A stretch of 64,000 nt of DNA from Prostheceraeus crozeri (Eukaryota > Platyhelminthes > Polycladida > Euryleptidae): NCBI GenBank assembly GCA_907163375.1, contig CAJQUW010001979.1:248001-312000 (forward strand). Direction: 5' to 3'. Made by a program: the position numbers and the translations under genes. Below, piece by piece: positions 50,401 to 61,659 of the stretch. Position 1 is the stretch's first letter; every line of letters starts with the position of its first letter. The notes under the pieces are model-generated. The model was not told the origin of the DNA. It did not search any database and was given only the letters and a program-made list of their open reading frames with translations.

Positions 50401-53400
50401 TGATTTACCGTATGAATTTCACTTGGAAATATGGAACAATTTTGTGCAAGTGTTTATGTAGCGATGTAATAATGTCTAAAAAGATACTCTCTCAAAATCG
50501 GCATTTACTTAAAATCAACTGATGATATTTCCACTTGCACTTTGTTATCTGAGTTTCACATTGTCAAATAATATCCTAATGACTATCAATTATTGAAAAA
50601 ACAAAGTTATTGCCACTGGCTTCGCAGGATTTTTATTGTAATTCGTAACACCCGATATTTCGACTTTCTTTCTCAAAGGCTATCAATTATCTTCTCTCGT
50701 CGTAGAAAGTCAGCACAGGAGAAACTTTCATATTATATTTCTTCTCCTGATTGCTGAAGAATATGACTTATCTGCATGTCAGAAATCTTAGAACGACTTC
50801 CGATGTTTGTTAAGAATAATGCTCTCAATATCATTGTCTTCAACACATTTGCTAAGCGGCAAATACATCACAAATTGATTGCAAGCATTCAAATAAAACT
50901 GCCTTTAATTCTTACGCATTCAACAGTCGTATTAAGTTCAATACAGTAGTCAGCGCTGCGAAGGACTGATGTACGTCGGGCCTATATTTCTGTACCGTCA
51001 TCTACTGTCAAACAACTCCACTCAGCTGTGACCATGCATGACGGTGCTGGTTGGCATCGCAGAATAGTTATAACTGAAACAGTCAAGCTAGCATTGTTGC
51101 TGGCTTTTCCGCAGTAATTCACTTGATTTGTGGAGTTGGCAATGAATCATAAACTACCTCAATATCAAAGTCAATTAATAGTTTGCAAGATGATCGAAAT
51201 CACACAAATTACTATTAAATGAAGATTTAGTGATAAGGATGCAAAATTCATCTGATGATGCCATTGATCAAAAATTGAAATACATTAAACTTCTCTGCAA
51301 AACATGTATTGTTTCGGCTATGAGAAACTAAAAGCAGAGGTAAACATCATTCTTTCAAGAGATCTGTGAATAGAATTGCACTTGAACCCAATGATATGCT
51401 ACTTTGAAGACTTTACCAAATATTTCACTATTTTAGTGATTTTCTACTGTACGAATTGAGCCATTTCTAAATGGTTTCTTTTTTGTTCAAAGTAGACAAT
51501 TCAAGTTATGTCCAAATTTCATGACTACATGTATAATTTTAAGCAAATTGTGCACTTTTCCATTTCGTCAATGATCTCCAACTTTTTGTTTTTTGGCGCT
51601 ATCTGTTCTTTGCTCTGAATATCCAGTGTATTTTTGTCGGCAGTGAGTCATCAATATGATTTAAATCTGCTGTATTCCAAGCATGAATGCAAAACCTTCA
51701 GGTGTTTCAAATCGTACAACCAAAAATTCAAAAATTTCGAGAATGATGAGAAAATAGCACTCATTTCAATTTACATGAAAATTTGGTCTTGCGCTCATAA
51801 AACAAAATATGCTTATTTTCCTACACTAAAAAATTCTGTTGAAATTTTCTGTCAATTTTATTTGATGTTCTGAGCCACAATTTGTTGTGATGTGATGTTT
51901 AGTAAATTAGTTCTTGCAAGAGTGACACAATTCGGCACATGTTCCTCTATCCATCGGTCCAAGTTCCTGGTCTCTCTACCTGCATTTCAAAACCTGCTGT
52001 ACAATCCAGTGAGGTGAATTAGATGAGAAACGGCAGACTAACGGTTCGTGGTGAACTCATGAAGAGGACCTACCCTATCTTCTCCCATGCCCCATCTTTC
52101 CAATTCCTGCCAATCGGGATGCATCGGATATTGGACTGCACTATTCGGCCTGATGCAGCGCCGAGTATCTAGTGCATCCTTACCTGTCAACATTTGTTAA
52201 CTTCTTAACATAAGACGTAGGTAGGACCCTTACTTTCCAATGGGTTTGATATAAGGAAGTTTAGTTCGATGATGAAGGTAAGGTGCCTCGGCTGACTAAA
52301 ATTGAACAATGAAGTCAGACCAAAGATAAAAGATCCCGATTTCACGATTGGGATTGAAATTCAGGTCTAATTTTGTTAATCTCTGGAGTTTGAGATAACG
52401 AATTCGCCAATCTGGATGATTTTGATCTACACTCAGCAATCAAATTCGTTGCAAGCTTCTTAGTGTTGTTATCATTCCTAAAATGCTGTTGATTTTAACT
52501 AGAAGAATTTTACATATCCAACGCTTCTGCTCAAGAGCTACACGTTCAATTTTTTGCGCATAGTAAATGAAATGCCTTCAATTTAAATGATTAAAATTCC
52601 TCATTAAAATAGGAGCTATTTAAATTGCCAATTTATTTTAGATGGTTGATTAGATATTTAAGAAGTTGCGATTAAGATAACAATGAGCTGAGCAATATTA
52701 TATATCACTTCGGTTTTAAATTATTCATAATAAACTTTTGTAGATAACATCGAGAGCTTCGAAAATTATTGATAGAAGCAAAAAACAATTTTAGAAAATT
52801 ATGCACTACCAAAACAGCATTGTTTGAATATTTTACTAGTTTGGGTTGCTTTCGAACTTATATCGGATGAGCTGAGATCTTCATTTACATCAGCGCTATT
52901 ATGCACAAAATATGTTATGAAGATGAAACCTAGATGTGAAAGCATAATTGAGTATAAAAGAAAAGTCAAGGAATATCGCATTTTCAGACTAGATTTTGAA
53001 CTAAAAGCGGTCGCATATTCAAGCAAAATATATTATAATACCTGTAAAAATATCAACCTTCAATCTATCTGCTATGAGTTATAAAACACGCACGCACGCA
53101 CACACACACACAACACTTACACTTCACATTCATGTTTCATGCTTTAAAGGTTTGTAATTTCTTTCACGTTGCTATCTAACAATAAACCTGTTAAATTGCG
53201 AATATCAGACAAATCAGCAATCTAAGCATTAAAGGCCGCCGACAAATGAGTCAATAAAAGAATGCTCGCGTGACATTCTTAAGTGCGATTATACACCATC
53301 AGTCTAGTTCCGATAGACGGTAAGACTGTTAATTGCTATTTAGAAATGCTTTATCACAAATATTCCTTTAAACATAAATTGACTGAAATTAATTGAATTC

Positions 53401-56400
53401 ATATTAAAAGCAATATTCTTTCCTTTTGTTGTTCTTCACAGATTCCGATGTTTGAGTATTACATTTCTTAACAATCATCAGATCAAATATTCCTACATGC
53501 TCAATTTTGTAGACAATCAGTACAGCATGGCCACGTGGTCAAAGCGAAGAATTTTCACTAGGGAAATACAGCACATGCATAACATAGCGAACTTTTGAAT
53601 AATAATTCCGCAAAATTCATCTTTCTTTCGGAAACATTTTCAGAATATTCAAAATACGGATCTATTTCAGCTCTTCACATACAACGATATCATAATGAAT
53701 ACAGAATCGATGCATCCGAAGATATTATCTTTGAAAAGCATGTGCTTGGGTTTCTCGACATATAAAAGCCGGATTTGAGGAGAACTCGTTCAAACGGCCA
53801 GAACCAATCGAAAAAATGTTTCTACAATACTATCCGTGTATTTCAGTGACTATGCGGAATGACTATTGTTTAACATCATCGGTTTCGAAAACTACATTTT
53901 AGCTGAAGAAAGGCCTTCCTTGTTTTCTACTTCTGTTACTCACAACAAGGTAGCGAGCTCACATTTCACATGATTTATAATGATATTTATGAGTTCATTT
54001 TGTAAAGATATGCTACACATGTAGAATAAATTGCGTCTCATAATCAGAGTTTCCATGTCAAATATTCTGACAAGAAACCAGTTTCCTTGTTAATTCACCA
54101 ATACCAAGTTAACCCTCAGATAACTGAGGGGTTCAGTGGACATCGAAGCCATATTCTTCTACTTTACCTTTTCTGCTATTGATGCATTAACCGCTCATGT
54201 TCATATAAAATCACCATCTTTGACAATGATTCTGAATGCAAAATTTTATTTCAATTGAATTAAAAGAAGTATGATAGACAGGTCCCTCTTCAGCCCCTGA
54301 GAAGGTGTAGAAAATCCCTTCAAACACTTTTTACTTTCAGATGAAAAATGATTGTAGCAAACAAAACGTGAAATTCATTTATTTATAGCTTAAATCATGC
54401 CCGTGTATGTGCATTGTGTTAGAAGATTGTAAATGCGATTTTTTGACTTTCCCATGTGAACGCGTGTAACTGGTTGGCCTATAATAACAAGTTAGCAGTT
54501 GTTTATTAACTTTCGATTGTAGATGAAAGCTATCACTACATTCATTGTTCGACACCAAAAATAGACAGTTGACAATTTTTCACAGCAGTAATTGTTGAAT
54601 TTGAGATCTCTACAGCTGCTTGGAGAGTCTGAACTGTAAGTTATGGCTCCGGTAGGTCTACTGAGAAATATGACAAAAAAATATAATGAACAAATTTGAG
54701 GATTCAGCTACATGGATTAAATCAATTTCAATACAATTAACTGAGGTATTATTGCAGCAGTAAGCACCGTGAAACCGCTTTCTAATGCAAAAGATATCGT
54801 GTCAGATATTGTTCACTTATAAAAGCACCATATTTTCGATTATGTTTACTAAGAAGACTGAGCGACTCTCAAAAGATAAATGCGCCAATCAGCTACACGT
54901 GAACATCATTGTTTTACTTAGAATCAACTTTCCCAATGTTTTGATAGCGATTTAAATAGGTGAACTTAGAATTCGTAAAATGGGTACACTGTACTCCCCC
55001 ATCAGGTCTCAGAGACTTTTAGATCAGATGTCCTTCCAACCGAAGAAATGTCTACCTAAATCATTCAATTAAACATATTTGGGATCAACAGATCATTTAT
55101 GAGGTTCGCAAGTGAATCATCCCTATTTTCTGTTCGTGCTTCCTGCGTCGTGTTTTTTGTGTCTTTTCATGTGATGTGCTCACCGAATATGTAAATTTGT
55201 GAGACAAGAAATAATATTTATTATTATTACCTGACTAGCAATTACCATACTTTATAGTTGAAGCAAGTGCTCACTCAATCTATGCCACATTACTGAAAAG
55301 TCTCGCATGAAGCCCAGCTCTAATTCCTCGCATAACAAATCTATTTCAAATCCTCATATTTACATATGTATATATACTTAAAATTCCAAAATTTCCCCCG
55401 GACAGAAGGAGTTCGACAATATCGGTGGAATTCCAATAACAGCGGAAAATCTGTAACATCAAACACGGTCGTCGTGAGAGGTTGAATATAACGAAGTCAC
55501 ACAAGTGAGAGGTGAAATTGTTGAGATTTTTCTGAACCGAACTGACCAGTCAAAGGGTTCGACAAGTATGCTACCCGACAAGTAATTGCACATCACAAAC
55601 AGAAAACATTAAAATCATTAAAAAATATGCAATCTTTCAATGAAAACAAATAGATCAAGGAATTTTCTATCAGCCTCATGTGTGGTCTCCGTGGCACAGT
55701 GGTTAAGTGCTTGGACTAGTGATATTCTGGTACGGAGGTCGAGGCCGAAAGGGTCATTGTAAGACGTCAGGAAGGGCATCCGAACTAAAAGCACTACAAT
55801 GCTCCAGTAAAGCCTGACTATGTCATCACCGTTTCAGCCCCCAGTATGGGGGAGAAGTGACGTTAAACCATTCATCATCATCAATCTTCTATCAGCCTTG
55901 TTATTTGAGATAAAAGATTAAATGTTACAGCATCATTGACAGTCCATTCAGCTTCCCTCTTCTGTAATTAGCCAATCACTGCGGCCTTCATGCTATAATT
56001 CAGTGAAATTTCCTTGCTTGATATCTTCCTCAACGTCTCGCAACGAAGGCAACCCATGTGACGCACATGCGACCAATTTTCCTTTAATACATTGTGTTTG
56101 CATACTACTGACATCACAAAAGTGATAACTGATGGTACGAGCTCAGGTGTAGCAGATTAAACCCTTCTAGTACAGATAAGAAGTAAAATAGACCGACCGG
56201 ATGTTTGACCGGCACCAGACCCGACCGGTCAGTGACCGGTTCCACCTTCGATATCGGTGTACAATTGCACAAAAACATCAAAGAACATTTCACTGTATTG
56301 AAATGATTTCCGTTCATCATTCTACACATATTGAACCTATGTAACCTGAACTCGCATTCTCTGGAGTCAATTATAGATGTTGATGTCAGTGGCTTGCTAT

Positions 56401-59400
56401 TGAATCAAATTATGAAGTCAAACAGCTCCATTCTCTAGCAGTTCATCTTGACGATCAAACTGATGCAAATCATAATAGGTCTTATGTCCACTGTAATAAC
56501 ATTGTTCAAATAAATATGACGGCGACAAGAACTGAAATTGATTGCGGACGCAACCCATTGATAGGAAGAGATTGAATGCAACTTTATACGCATGAGGTTT
56601 TCTAAAAGAACTTCGGTCCGAAGGTTAGGGGTTCGAGTCTGTCCGCCTTTGGAGGTACCCCACGTTTCGTTGCAGGTCAACGATCACAACTTGGTGAGAG
56701 TTGCGAGTATATGAAGGATTCCCCGCCTATAGCTCCGTAAACGGCTTCGTACCTCGTGTGTAGGAGGGATAAGTAGAAATGACATGAAGCTTGATGCTGC
56801 CAAAGGTATTATTCAATGCCTATGAACGTATTTTTTGAAGCTGGTGATCACCAGCATAACTTCTTGACTGGAGAAATTTGGCATAACAGATATATGATGC
56901 AGAAGAATGAGACATGGGGTATTGAGAACTGACAGAACAATAGCAAGAGTTAGGCGTGAGACGAATCCTATGGACAGGAAAAATACCAAATTATTGATGG
57001 ATGCGTTTGGTTGGCGAAAAATAAAGTACGATTGCACTGGTATATCCTCTGAGAAAAGCTATGAAGCAAACACTATATTTTGAAGAAAACAATTGAAAAA
57101 AGCGAGGAAGACCGAGACGAAGGACTATTGAAGAGAAAATAAATAAAAGATACTTTTCTAATAATTTCCGGTTTGATTTCATTGATAAACTTACAAAAAC
57201 TCCAGATACAATATTCAGTGAAGCAAAGGCAATCATACAGCTAAAGCCTACAATCGATAGGAAACACGAATTACATTTCTTCGCAGTCTGACTTCACATC
57301 TCGAGCGCCTTACATTGGACACACAACACACATCTAAATATCACTCATAACTTTTCATATAAACCTTCAGACAACGGCTGCTGACAACCTCACCAAAGAA
57401 GGCGCATGACTCCGAAGGCCCGTCACAGTTTTCATGAATAAATGTTTACACTTCAAAGCACGAATATTGAAGGCATGCCTTTGCTTTCATTGCTTATACA
57501 TTATTTCTGGCTCGTCATAGATAGAAAGATGTCAGCAATCAAGTTTCGCTTTGATCTGTGACCTTACGGACTCATATGGGGCAATTCCTATGAAGTGCTC
57601 TCACTGAATAATAGCATCATGTTAATGCTGCATGTATAAATCAATGAGTCCGTCGACCTTTGACCCTCCCCTTTTATCCCCTTTACGAGTATTTACCCCA
57701 GCAGGCAGCTCATATCCACTAGGAGGCCGCATGGACCACAGCTGAGAAACACTGCTCAAATGTTTCTCAATCAAATATTAAATTTCTCAATTAATATCAA
57801 ACAAACTAATTACTACACGGTCTGAAATTGGTTGATATGTGCTTTCATAGAAGAATAATTTGTTGACGTAGAAATCATTTTGTTTTAACTTGACTGAATA
57901 CTGGACAGCGAGATCAACAATCAAGACCGATGAAATAAGTGATTGTGGGTGTGTGTTCAATGCAAGATAATAAACACTTTGAAGCATGATGTTTTTCGAA
58001 GGATATCTCTTTGATCATGCTTTGTTGACGAATCTGTTTCATATCTTACGTCCAGCATAAATGTCAAGCAAATGTATGAAATTACTATTCAAGACGTGAA
58101 TAACTATAACCTACACAAAAAACCGTATATTAGGAAAAGTATATGGACATGTGTAGCCTATTGGTCACAAAAATTAAATGCTGTTGAAGTCATAGAGTAA
58201 GGTTGAAGCTATCATCTATTACTGATTTGATTATTTGAAATAAGGCTCACTGTAATTTTTTTGACATCAACAGGAGATGGCCTGGAACGCGAACTCTTCA
58301 AAACGACTGTATTCAAATACATTTAGAATCAAATTATCACTTTTTGAAATGCAAGATCCCAAACTTGATTAAATTGAAAACGAAGATCGATCAACGAATT
58401 TGTTTTCAAACCACTTCGACCATGGAGAAGCATGGCAACCACGAAATGCTCACAAGAGAAGCGTTAAAATCTTCGTCACTTCGTACGACATAAAAAGTGA
58501 CGATTTTATCGTATCTCCGGCGAAGTCATCGCTTTATGCACATCATTCAGCTTTGTCACTTTCTGACCAATTTACCATTTTCAATATCACTGTCTGCCTA
58601 CGAGTGTAATACTTTGCAATCGTTTTGAAAGTTATCAATCCTCTGTGATGTACAGTATATAGCAATGAAGGCCCGCCATCAATAATTGTATTCTAAAATG
58701 CTACATATTCGTATTGTTTAAGTCTACTTGCGCGGCCTCCACTTCATAATGTAGCTGTACGCATGATTATACGTTCCCGGTAAATCTAGTCACATAGAGG
58801 CATTTTTCGTGAGAAGCAAAACTTTCAACTTTTTAAACGCACTAGAGGAGTTGCTAACTAAATGTCTCTGACAAGCAAATCCATTAGCCATGAAAGAAAC
58901 GCTGTCAATGATGACGTATTTCGGGACCTAAAATCTCGGTTAGTGGTCTGTTTATAAGTGCCGACGTATAGAAGATCTTGTATCAGAAGATGCGAGCAAG
59001 TCATTCGTCGTTGTATTCCGATGGGCCATCACTGCTGTCCACCGCCGGGTAATTGTGATTGCATAACGAAGCAATAATTTGCCTGTGTCAGTGTTTGTGA
59101 TAACTCTCCAGAAGTAAACCGAAATTGTTTGGAATTAAAAGTAAGGACAGTCGGAAAACAACTGATGACGAAACATTTAATAAAGCGAGTGTACAATTAG
59201 TTCTGTGTGAATCTTCTTGAACTATTCGACAGAGGTTCAAACAGCAGCTTCGCATATTTTCCTGTTCTCATAAGGGTTACTTAACTACGAGCAAGAGTTT
59301 CCGAGCAATCTATATTGTCCATTAACAATTGATGGACTACGCCGGAATTGCATAATGTTTTACTTCCACGTCTTTTTCAACGTCCACTGGGTACTGACGA

Positions 59401-60203
59401 AACAAGAGATGAAATAGAACTGGCAGAGTTAACCGATTCGTTTCATTAAATTAGATATCGAATAGGGCTATCAATTACGCGCATACACATCAACCAGATG
59501 AAAAATACATTTGTAAACGTTTATAATTCATCCATTCGAAGAAATGGTTAATTAATCATTAATAACAATCGTAAGCATCGTGATAGGAACGAAGTTAATT
59601 TATATGAACTGACAAAGTTTCCGGCAAGATATTGGAGTAATCTGACTGAAATTTCGCATTCTAATTACATCCAATTATCAATGTAAATAGTTAAATAATA
59701 TCCAAAATAATGGATACATGTCGCATGTGAAAATTTTGATTCCGATAAGTAATTAATGTGGACAGTAATAAGAGGTGTATCAATTGCTTGAGATCTCACG
59801 GATATCTCGTAAAGATCAACAATCAGTATCTGCCTTAGCCTTCCCACGATCCATCTAAGCTGATATTGATCATTAACTCGCCAGCACAAAACGAGATGAG
59901 ATGCATGAACGTTGGACATAATAACTTCAACAAGAATCTTACCAACTACGAGATGAGATTCATTGTAATCTTTTGTCTTTGGTATTTGAATTCCTGACGT
60001 TGGAGATGCTATGGAGGATTTTATTGAGATATCGACGCTTCCATTCTTTGAACTGTTATTTAATCCACTTGTGGGGGCAATTACAACTACACCGCTTGCA
60101 GTCGGCGTGGTGGCAGTTGATGAAGGATTTACAAAATCAGTTGTTCGTGTAGTCTTCACAGTTGTCAATGGAGTTGTAGCAGTTGAAGCGGCGTTGGTTG
60201 TTT
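25568..60203 (-). CDS. Unidentified single-pass membrane protein, 3' part, 3 exons
   Basis: The exons are 60203-59943, 34469-34388 and 26456-25568, joined by introns of about 25.5 and 7.9 kb. All junctions are GT-AG and the split codons fit (G|TT gives Val, TC|A gives Ser). The product has a Ser/Thr-rich stalk of about 87 residues, one transmembrane helix and a tail of about 295 residues. The exon order, hydrophobic segment and stop-transfer Lys residues indicate a type I surface protein with its N-terminal ectodomain encoded beyond 60203. I do not recognise the family. Cell-adhesion or receptor proteins often have this layout, but that is inference. It converges with GRIN1; their stop codons are 7.6 kb apart. 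Confidence 0.75.
26457..28604. other. Intron of the minus-strand gene, left part
   Basis: AT-rich, with no coding segment recognised. A 19-bp perfect palindrome GTGAGCAATAATTGCTCAC lies at 27486-27504. Confidence 0.4.
28605..30275 (-). mobile_element. Mariner-like (IS630-Tc1) transposon with ~100-bp inverted ends
   Basis: The inverted ends at about 28605-28715 and 30165-30265 share AACGATTTATTTTTAA, ACATGTTTGTTTTAGTGATA and ACATATGCTTAATATCTGAA. The right terminus reads ACTCACCCTG followed by TA (30276-30277), typical for this superfamily. The left outer 10 bases are diverged or lost, so that boundary is approximate. The transposase reads leftward. It sits in the 7.9-kb intron of the minus-strand gene. 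Confidence 0.8.
28941..29972 (-). pseudogene. Mariner-like transposase (DD41D type), two nonsense codons
   Basis: It begins MERKAKVVAWAITYENTREA with a helix-turn-helix region (STIRRWVSRFLEYGD, GSGRP). The catalytic block shows Asp in IIFSDEAVLHV, Asp in YQQDGAPPH, and a third Asp in TVCDFFLWGAL, with 41 residues between the last two. This places it in a DD41D group of the IS630-Tc1-mariner superfamily. Length to the stop at 28943 is 343 residues with no frameshift. An in-frame TAG (29285-29283) just before the second Asp and a TGA (29108-29106) after FFLWGAL inactivate it. Confidence 0.85.
30278..32226. other. Intron, nothing recognised
   Basis: AT-rich; the small frames here have no recognisable content. 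Confidence 0.35.
32227..32400 (+). repeat. tRNA-derived SINE, family 1
   Basis: Head CTTCGTGGCTGAATGGTCAA with box B GGTCGAACCC, then a shortened body (the CGGCAGG segment is missing) and the shared 3' end CAACGTCCAAGCCCTCAGTA ending GTGACGTTAAACCATCA. Confidence 0.75.
32401..34387. other. Intron with a partial family-1 SINE
   Basis: A 3' piece of a family 1 SINE lies at about 33667-33727 (GTCTGGCTACGTCAGCACCG, then GTCCAAGC and TGGGGGAG). The rest is AT-rich without recognisable features. Confidence 0.4.
34388..34469 (-). CDS. Exon: transmembrane helix
   Basis: An 82-base exon with acceptor CTTTTTGCAG and donor TC|GTAAGT. It encodes AGIVGGIAGFMVCLVFIVLL then LMICKKS: a Gly-rich start followed by about 23 hydrophobic residues and a Lys-Lys stop-transfer signal. 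Small GxxxG-like spacing at the start may favour helix packing. Its phases fit the stalk exon and the tail exon on either side. Confidence 0.85.
34470..40949. other. Large intron, first part
   Basis: Part of the 25.5-kb intron. I recognise no exon or repeat family. A less AT-rich stretch at about 39100-39420 stands out but has no defined signal. The 157-codon plus-strand frame at 40226-40699 has no family resemblance. Confidence 0.35.
40950..41154 (-). repeat. tRNA-derived SINE, family 1 (reverse)
   Basis: Reverse complement of the family: GGTCTCCGTGGCACAGCGTT head near 41154, box B GGTCGAGTCCC, then GGAAGGCATCCGGACTAAA and CCAAGCCCCTCCTCC toward 40950. It lies in the large intron, on the coding strand of the membrane-protein gene. 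Confidence 0.75.
41155..46116. other. Large intron, AT-rich, nothing recognised
   Basis: No repeat family, hairpin or coding segment could be supported in this 5-kb stretch. Confidence 0.35.
46117..46300 (+). repeat. tRNA-derived SINE, family 1
   Basis: A complete copy: GTGGTCTCAGTGGCACAGTG head, AGGTCGAGCCCC box B, CGGCAGGAAGGGCATCCAGA body, CAGCACCGTCCAAGCCCC and GTAGTGACGT 3' end. Confidence 0.8.
47241..47410 (+). repeat. tRNA-derived SINE, family 2
   Basis: ATGGCCTTGTGGTTGAATAC head with GGGATCAAACC as box B, GGTCGGGAAATCCC and a 3' half with AAGAATGATAGTGGAAGACG and GAGCTGCCTACTCATTAAAA, parallel to the copy at 12363-12572. More diverged than that copy. Confidence 0.65.
47411..50204. 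other. Large intron with a small MITE and a tRNA-like stretch
   Basis: Apart from the MITE at 48067-48222, a weakly tRNA-like stretch lies at 48767-48850 (box-B-like GGTTCGATTCC). Nothing else was recognised. Confidence 0.35.
48067..48222. mobile_element. MITE-like palindrome, about 156 bp
   Basis: Imperfect inverted ends of about 35 bp: CTGTAACTTCTGAAATTTGG with AGTGCCACCCAAAA on the left, mirrored by TTTTGGGTGGCACT and TTTTCATAAGTTACAG on the right. The centre is AT-rich with (TA)n. No clear target duplication was found. Confidence 0.6.
50207..50375. repeat. Inverted repeat (hairpin or MITE), 65-bp arms
   Basis: The left arm contains GCCAAGTGCTTATTGATAGA, AAATATGT and CGCTTGTACACTCCGATGCG. 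The right arm mirrors it with ACGCATCGAAGTATACAAGC and ATATTTTCTATCAATAAACA then CTTGGC. The loop is about 35 bp. It can be a non-autonomous element or a transcribed hairpin; nothing decides between them. Confidence 0.6.
50376..55681. other. Large intron with a short microsatellite
   Basis: A (CACG)n/(CA)n run lies at 53086-53113. No exon, SINE or transposon was recognised in the rest. Small frames on both strands at 52799-53084 overlap each other and look random. Confidence 0.35.
55682..55883 (+). repeat. tRNA-derived SINE, family 1
   Basis: GTGGTCTCCGTGGCACAGTG head, GTCAGGAAGGGCATCCGAAC body, GCCCCCAGTATGGGGGAG and GTGACGTTAAACCATTCATC with a (CAT)n-like tail. The fullest copy in the window. 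Confidence 0.8.
55884..59942. other. Large intron, last part
   Basis: Contains a GACCGG-rich patch at 56191-56242 and a family 3 SINE at 56590-56785. No coding exon was recognised before the stalk exon. Confidence 0.35.
56590..56785 (+). repeat. SINE-like repeat, family 3
   Basis: It has a box-B-like GGGTTCGAGTC at 56629-56639, then ACTTGGTGAGAGTTGCGAGT and ATGAAGGATTCCCCGCC, shared with 5676-5865. Ends are approximate. Confidence 0.55.
59943..60203 (-). CDS. Exon: Ser/Thr-rich extracellular stalk
   Basis: The acceptor CATCTTCCAG precedes 60203 and the donor G|GTAAGATT follows 59943. It encodes 87 residues, rich in Thr and Ser (STATTPLTTVKTTRTTDF, later SSTATTPTASG), typical of mucin-like O-glycosylated stalks, with possible N-glycosylation sites at NNSSKNGS. 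An alternative acceptor at 60226 (TTTCTAG) is excluded by an in-frame stop. The exon ends one base into the Val codon that starts the membrane exon. Confidence 0.7.
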
Positions 60204-60345
60204 CTGGAAGATGGCATTTTCATCTAGAAATTATTTAACAGAGGATGCTTTTTGTTTTTATTGAAGTAAATTATTTTTGACTAATAAAGATATGACATAA
60301 AGCAAATCCTAATAGACGCTAACACTTTATCCTCCCTTTTGCAAT

Positions 60346-60420
60346 TCGTCTGACCGGGATTCGAACACAAGTCAGCTAGGATGCTAAAGAGGTGCTCTAA
60401 CCACACGGCTAGACAGACGA
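60346..60420 (-). repeat. tRNA-like sequence, 75 nt
   Basis: On the minus strand the ends TCGTCTG and CAGACGA pair perfectly over 7 bp, as in a tRNA acceptor stem. Box A GCCGTGTGGTTAGAGCAC and box B GTTCGAATCCC are present and the length is that of a tRNA. The D and anticodon stems do not pair well, so it is a tRNA pseudogene or a solitary SINE head rather than a secure tRNA gene. Confidence 0.45.
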
Positions 60421-60537
60421 CTAAAACGTAACTTGTTTTGATTATTCATTTACTCTTTTGTCTTCTTATGTGAAGAATGTTGATGTATTCCTCAACATTT
60501 AACATGCATGCGCGCAAGCGTATGCAACAGGGATGCG

Positions 60538-61205
60538 GAGTCCTATCATTTTGATAGGACTCCGACTCCGGGTGGCAAGTATGTAAAGCCTGGTTTTTTT
60601 GAAAAATTAACTGGTAACCTACATCATAGACTTACCTGAACAATCATTGCTGTATCAATTATCAATCATTTTCGATGAAAGTTTATCAAATGTCGCTTTC
60701 AGCTTGATGCATGCGACTCGGCTCCTCTCATCTTGTTGATGTGTGCTTTACACGGCTTTTCTCCAATCTCTACCAGGGGGCAGATCCCCATCCCTCTCCA
60801 AAAAATATGAGTGCACTTTCGATTTAAATATGCTCTTTGGAGGAGCCATCACACACGATTAACGTGAGGGCAAGAGGTAATGATCTCAAACAAACTAGTA
60901 TTTCATTTTTGTCTCTGATGTGACCTTTGGCGCGTAGGTGTGATCGAGGCTAGGAAGGATTGTCTTCTCTACTGAATCACCGAGCGAAAAAGACAATCCT
61001 TTTTTCACTATCACGATTAATTCCCTCAACTATTACAAGCTTTGCATACACTGTTGTCTCTGTACTTTTGTTTGACGGAGAAAGTTGACATCAAGACAGT
61101 GACAGCAATGCACGATAATAATTTGCTTGTATTATATTTCGGGTCTATCATTTGATAGGACTCCGACTCCAGCAAAATTGATAGGACTCCGACTCCGCAT
61201 CCCTG
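60538..61205. mobile_element. hAT-like MITE, copy 2 (668 bp), inverted relative to copy 1
   Basis: Ends CAGGGATGCGGAGTCC and GGACTCCGCATCCCTG are perfect inverted repeats. The 8-bp flanks GTATGCAA (60530-60537) and ATATGCAA (61206-61213) agree at 7 of 8. The interior matches copy 1 in reverse (for example GACGGAGAAAGTTGACATCA). No transposase. Confidence 0.85.
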
Positions 61206-61659
61206 ATATGCAATATACAAAAGGGGCAACTTAATGCTCTGCGACTTTTTCGCTTTCTTTCCAGAATATTGATAAAGATGTTATTAAGAAACTAGTCTTC
61301 AGCACTTGTCTAACTTATAGCTCTGATGGCCGTGGCTTAATAAGAGATGGTGCATTTCCTAAAATTCCATATACGCTAAACAAAAAAAGTTAGCTCTTAG
61401 CAATATTTGTAACAACTTTGAAGATAATTAATATACTTTAAAGTAAATGCTATCATGCTGCTGCTTTGCAACGATCATATTACAGATCGAATCACATAAT
61501 GTACGAATAGGGCAAATGTAGAAGAAACGGAAACGAACGATATGGTACGCCTTATTTCATTTGCATGAATTGCAGTCGGTTCCTAGGATGCGACTTTTTA
61601 ATTATTGGATGTACGGCACTGATTATGAACTAACAGTCACGTAGTAAGAAATGATGCTG

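Noticed and set aside
60204..60226. Alternative acceptor TTTCTAG for the stalk exon
   Set aside because: Use of this site would put TGA in the frame that encodes the Thr-rich stalk; the acceptor CATCTTCCAG fits the frame.
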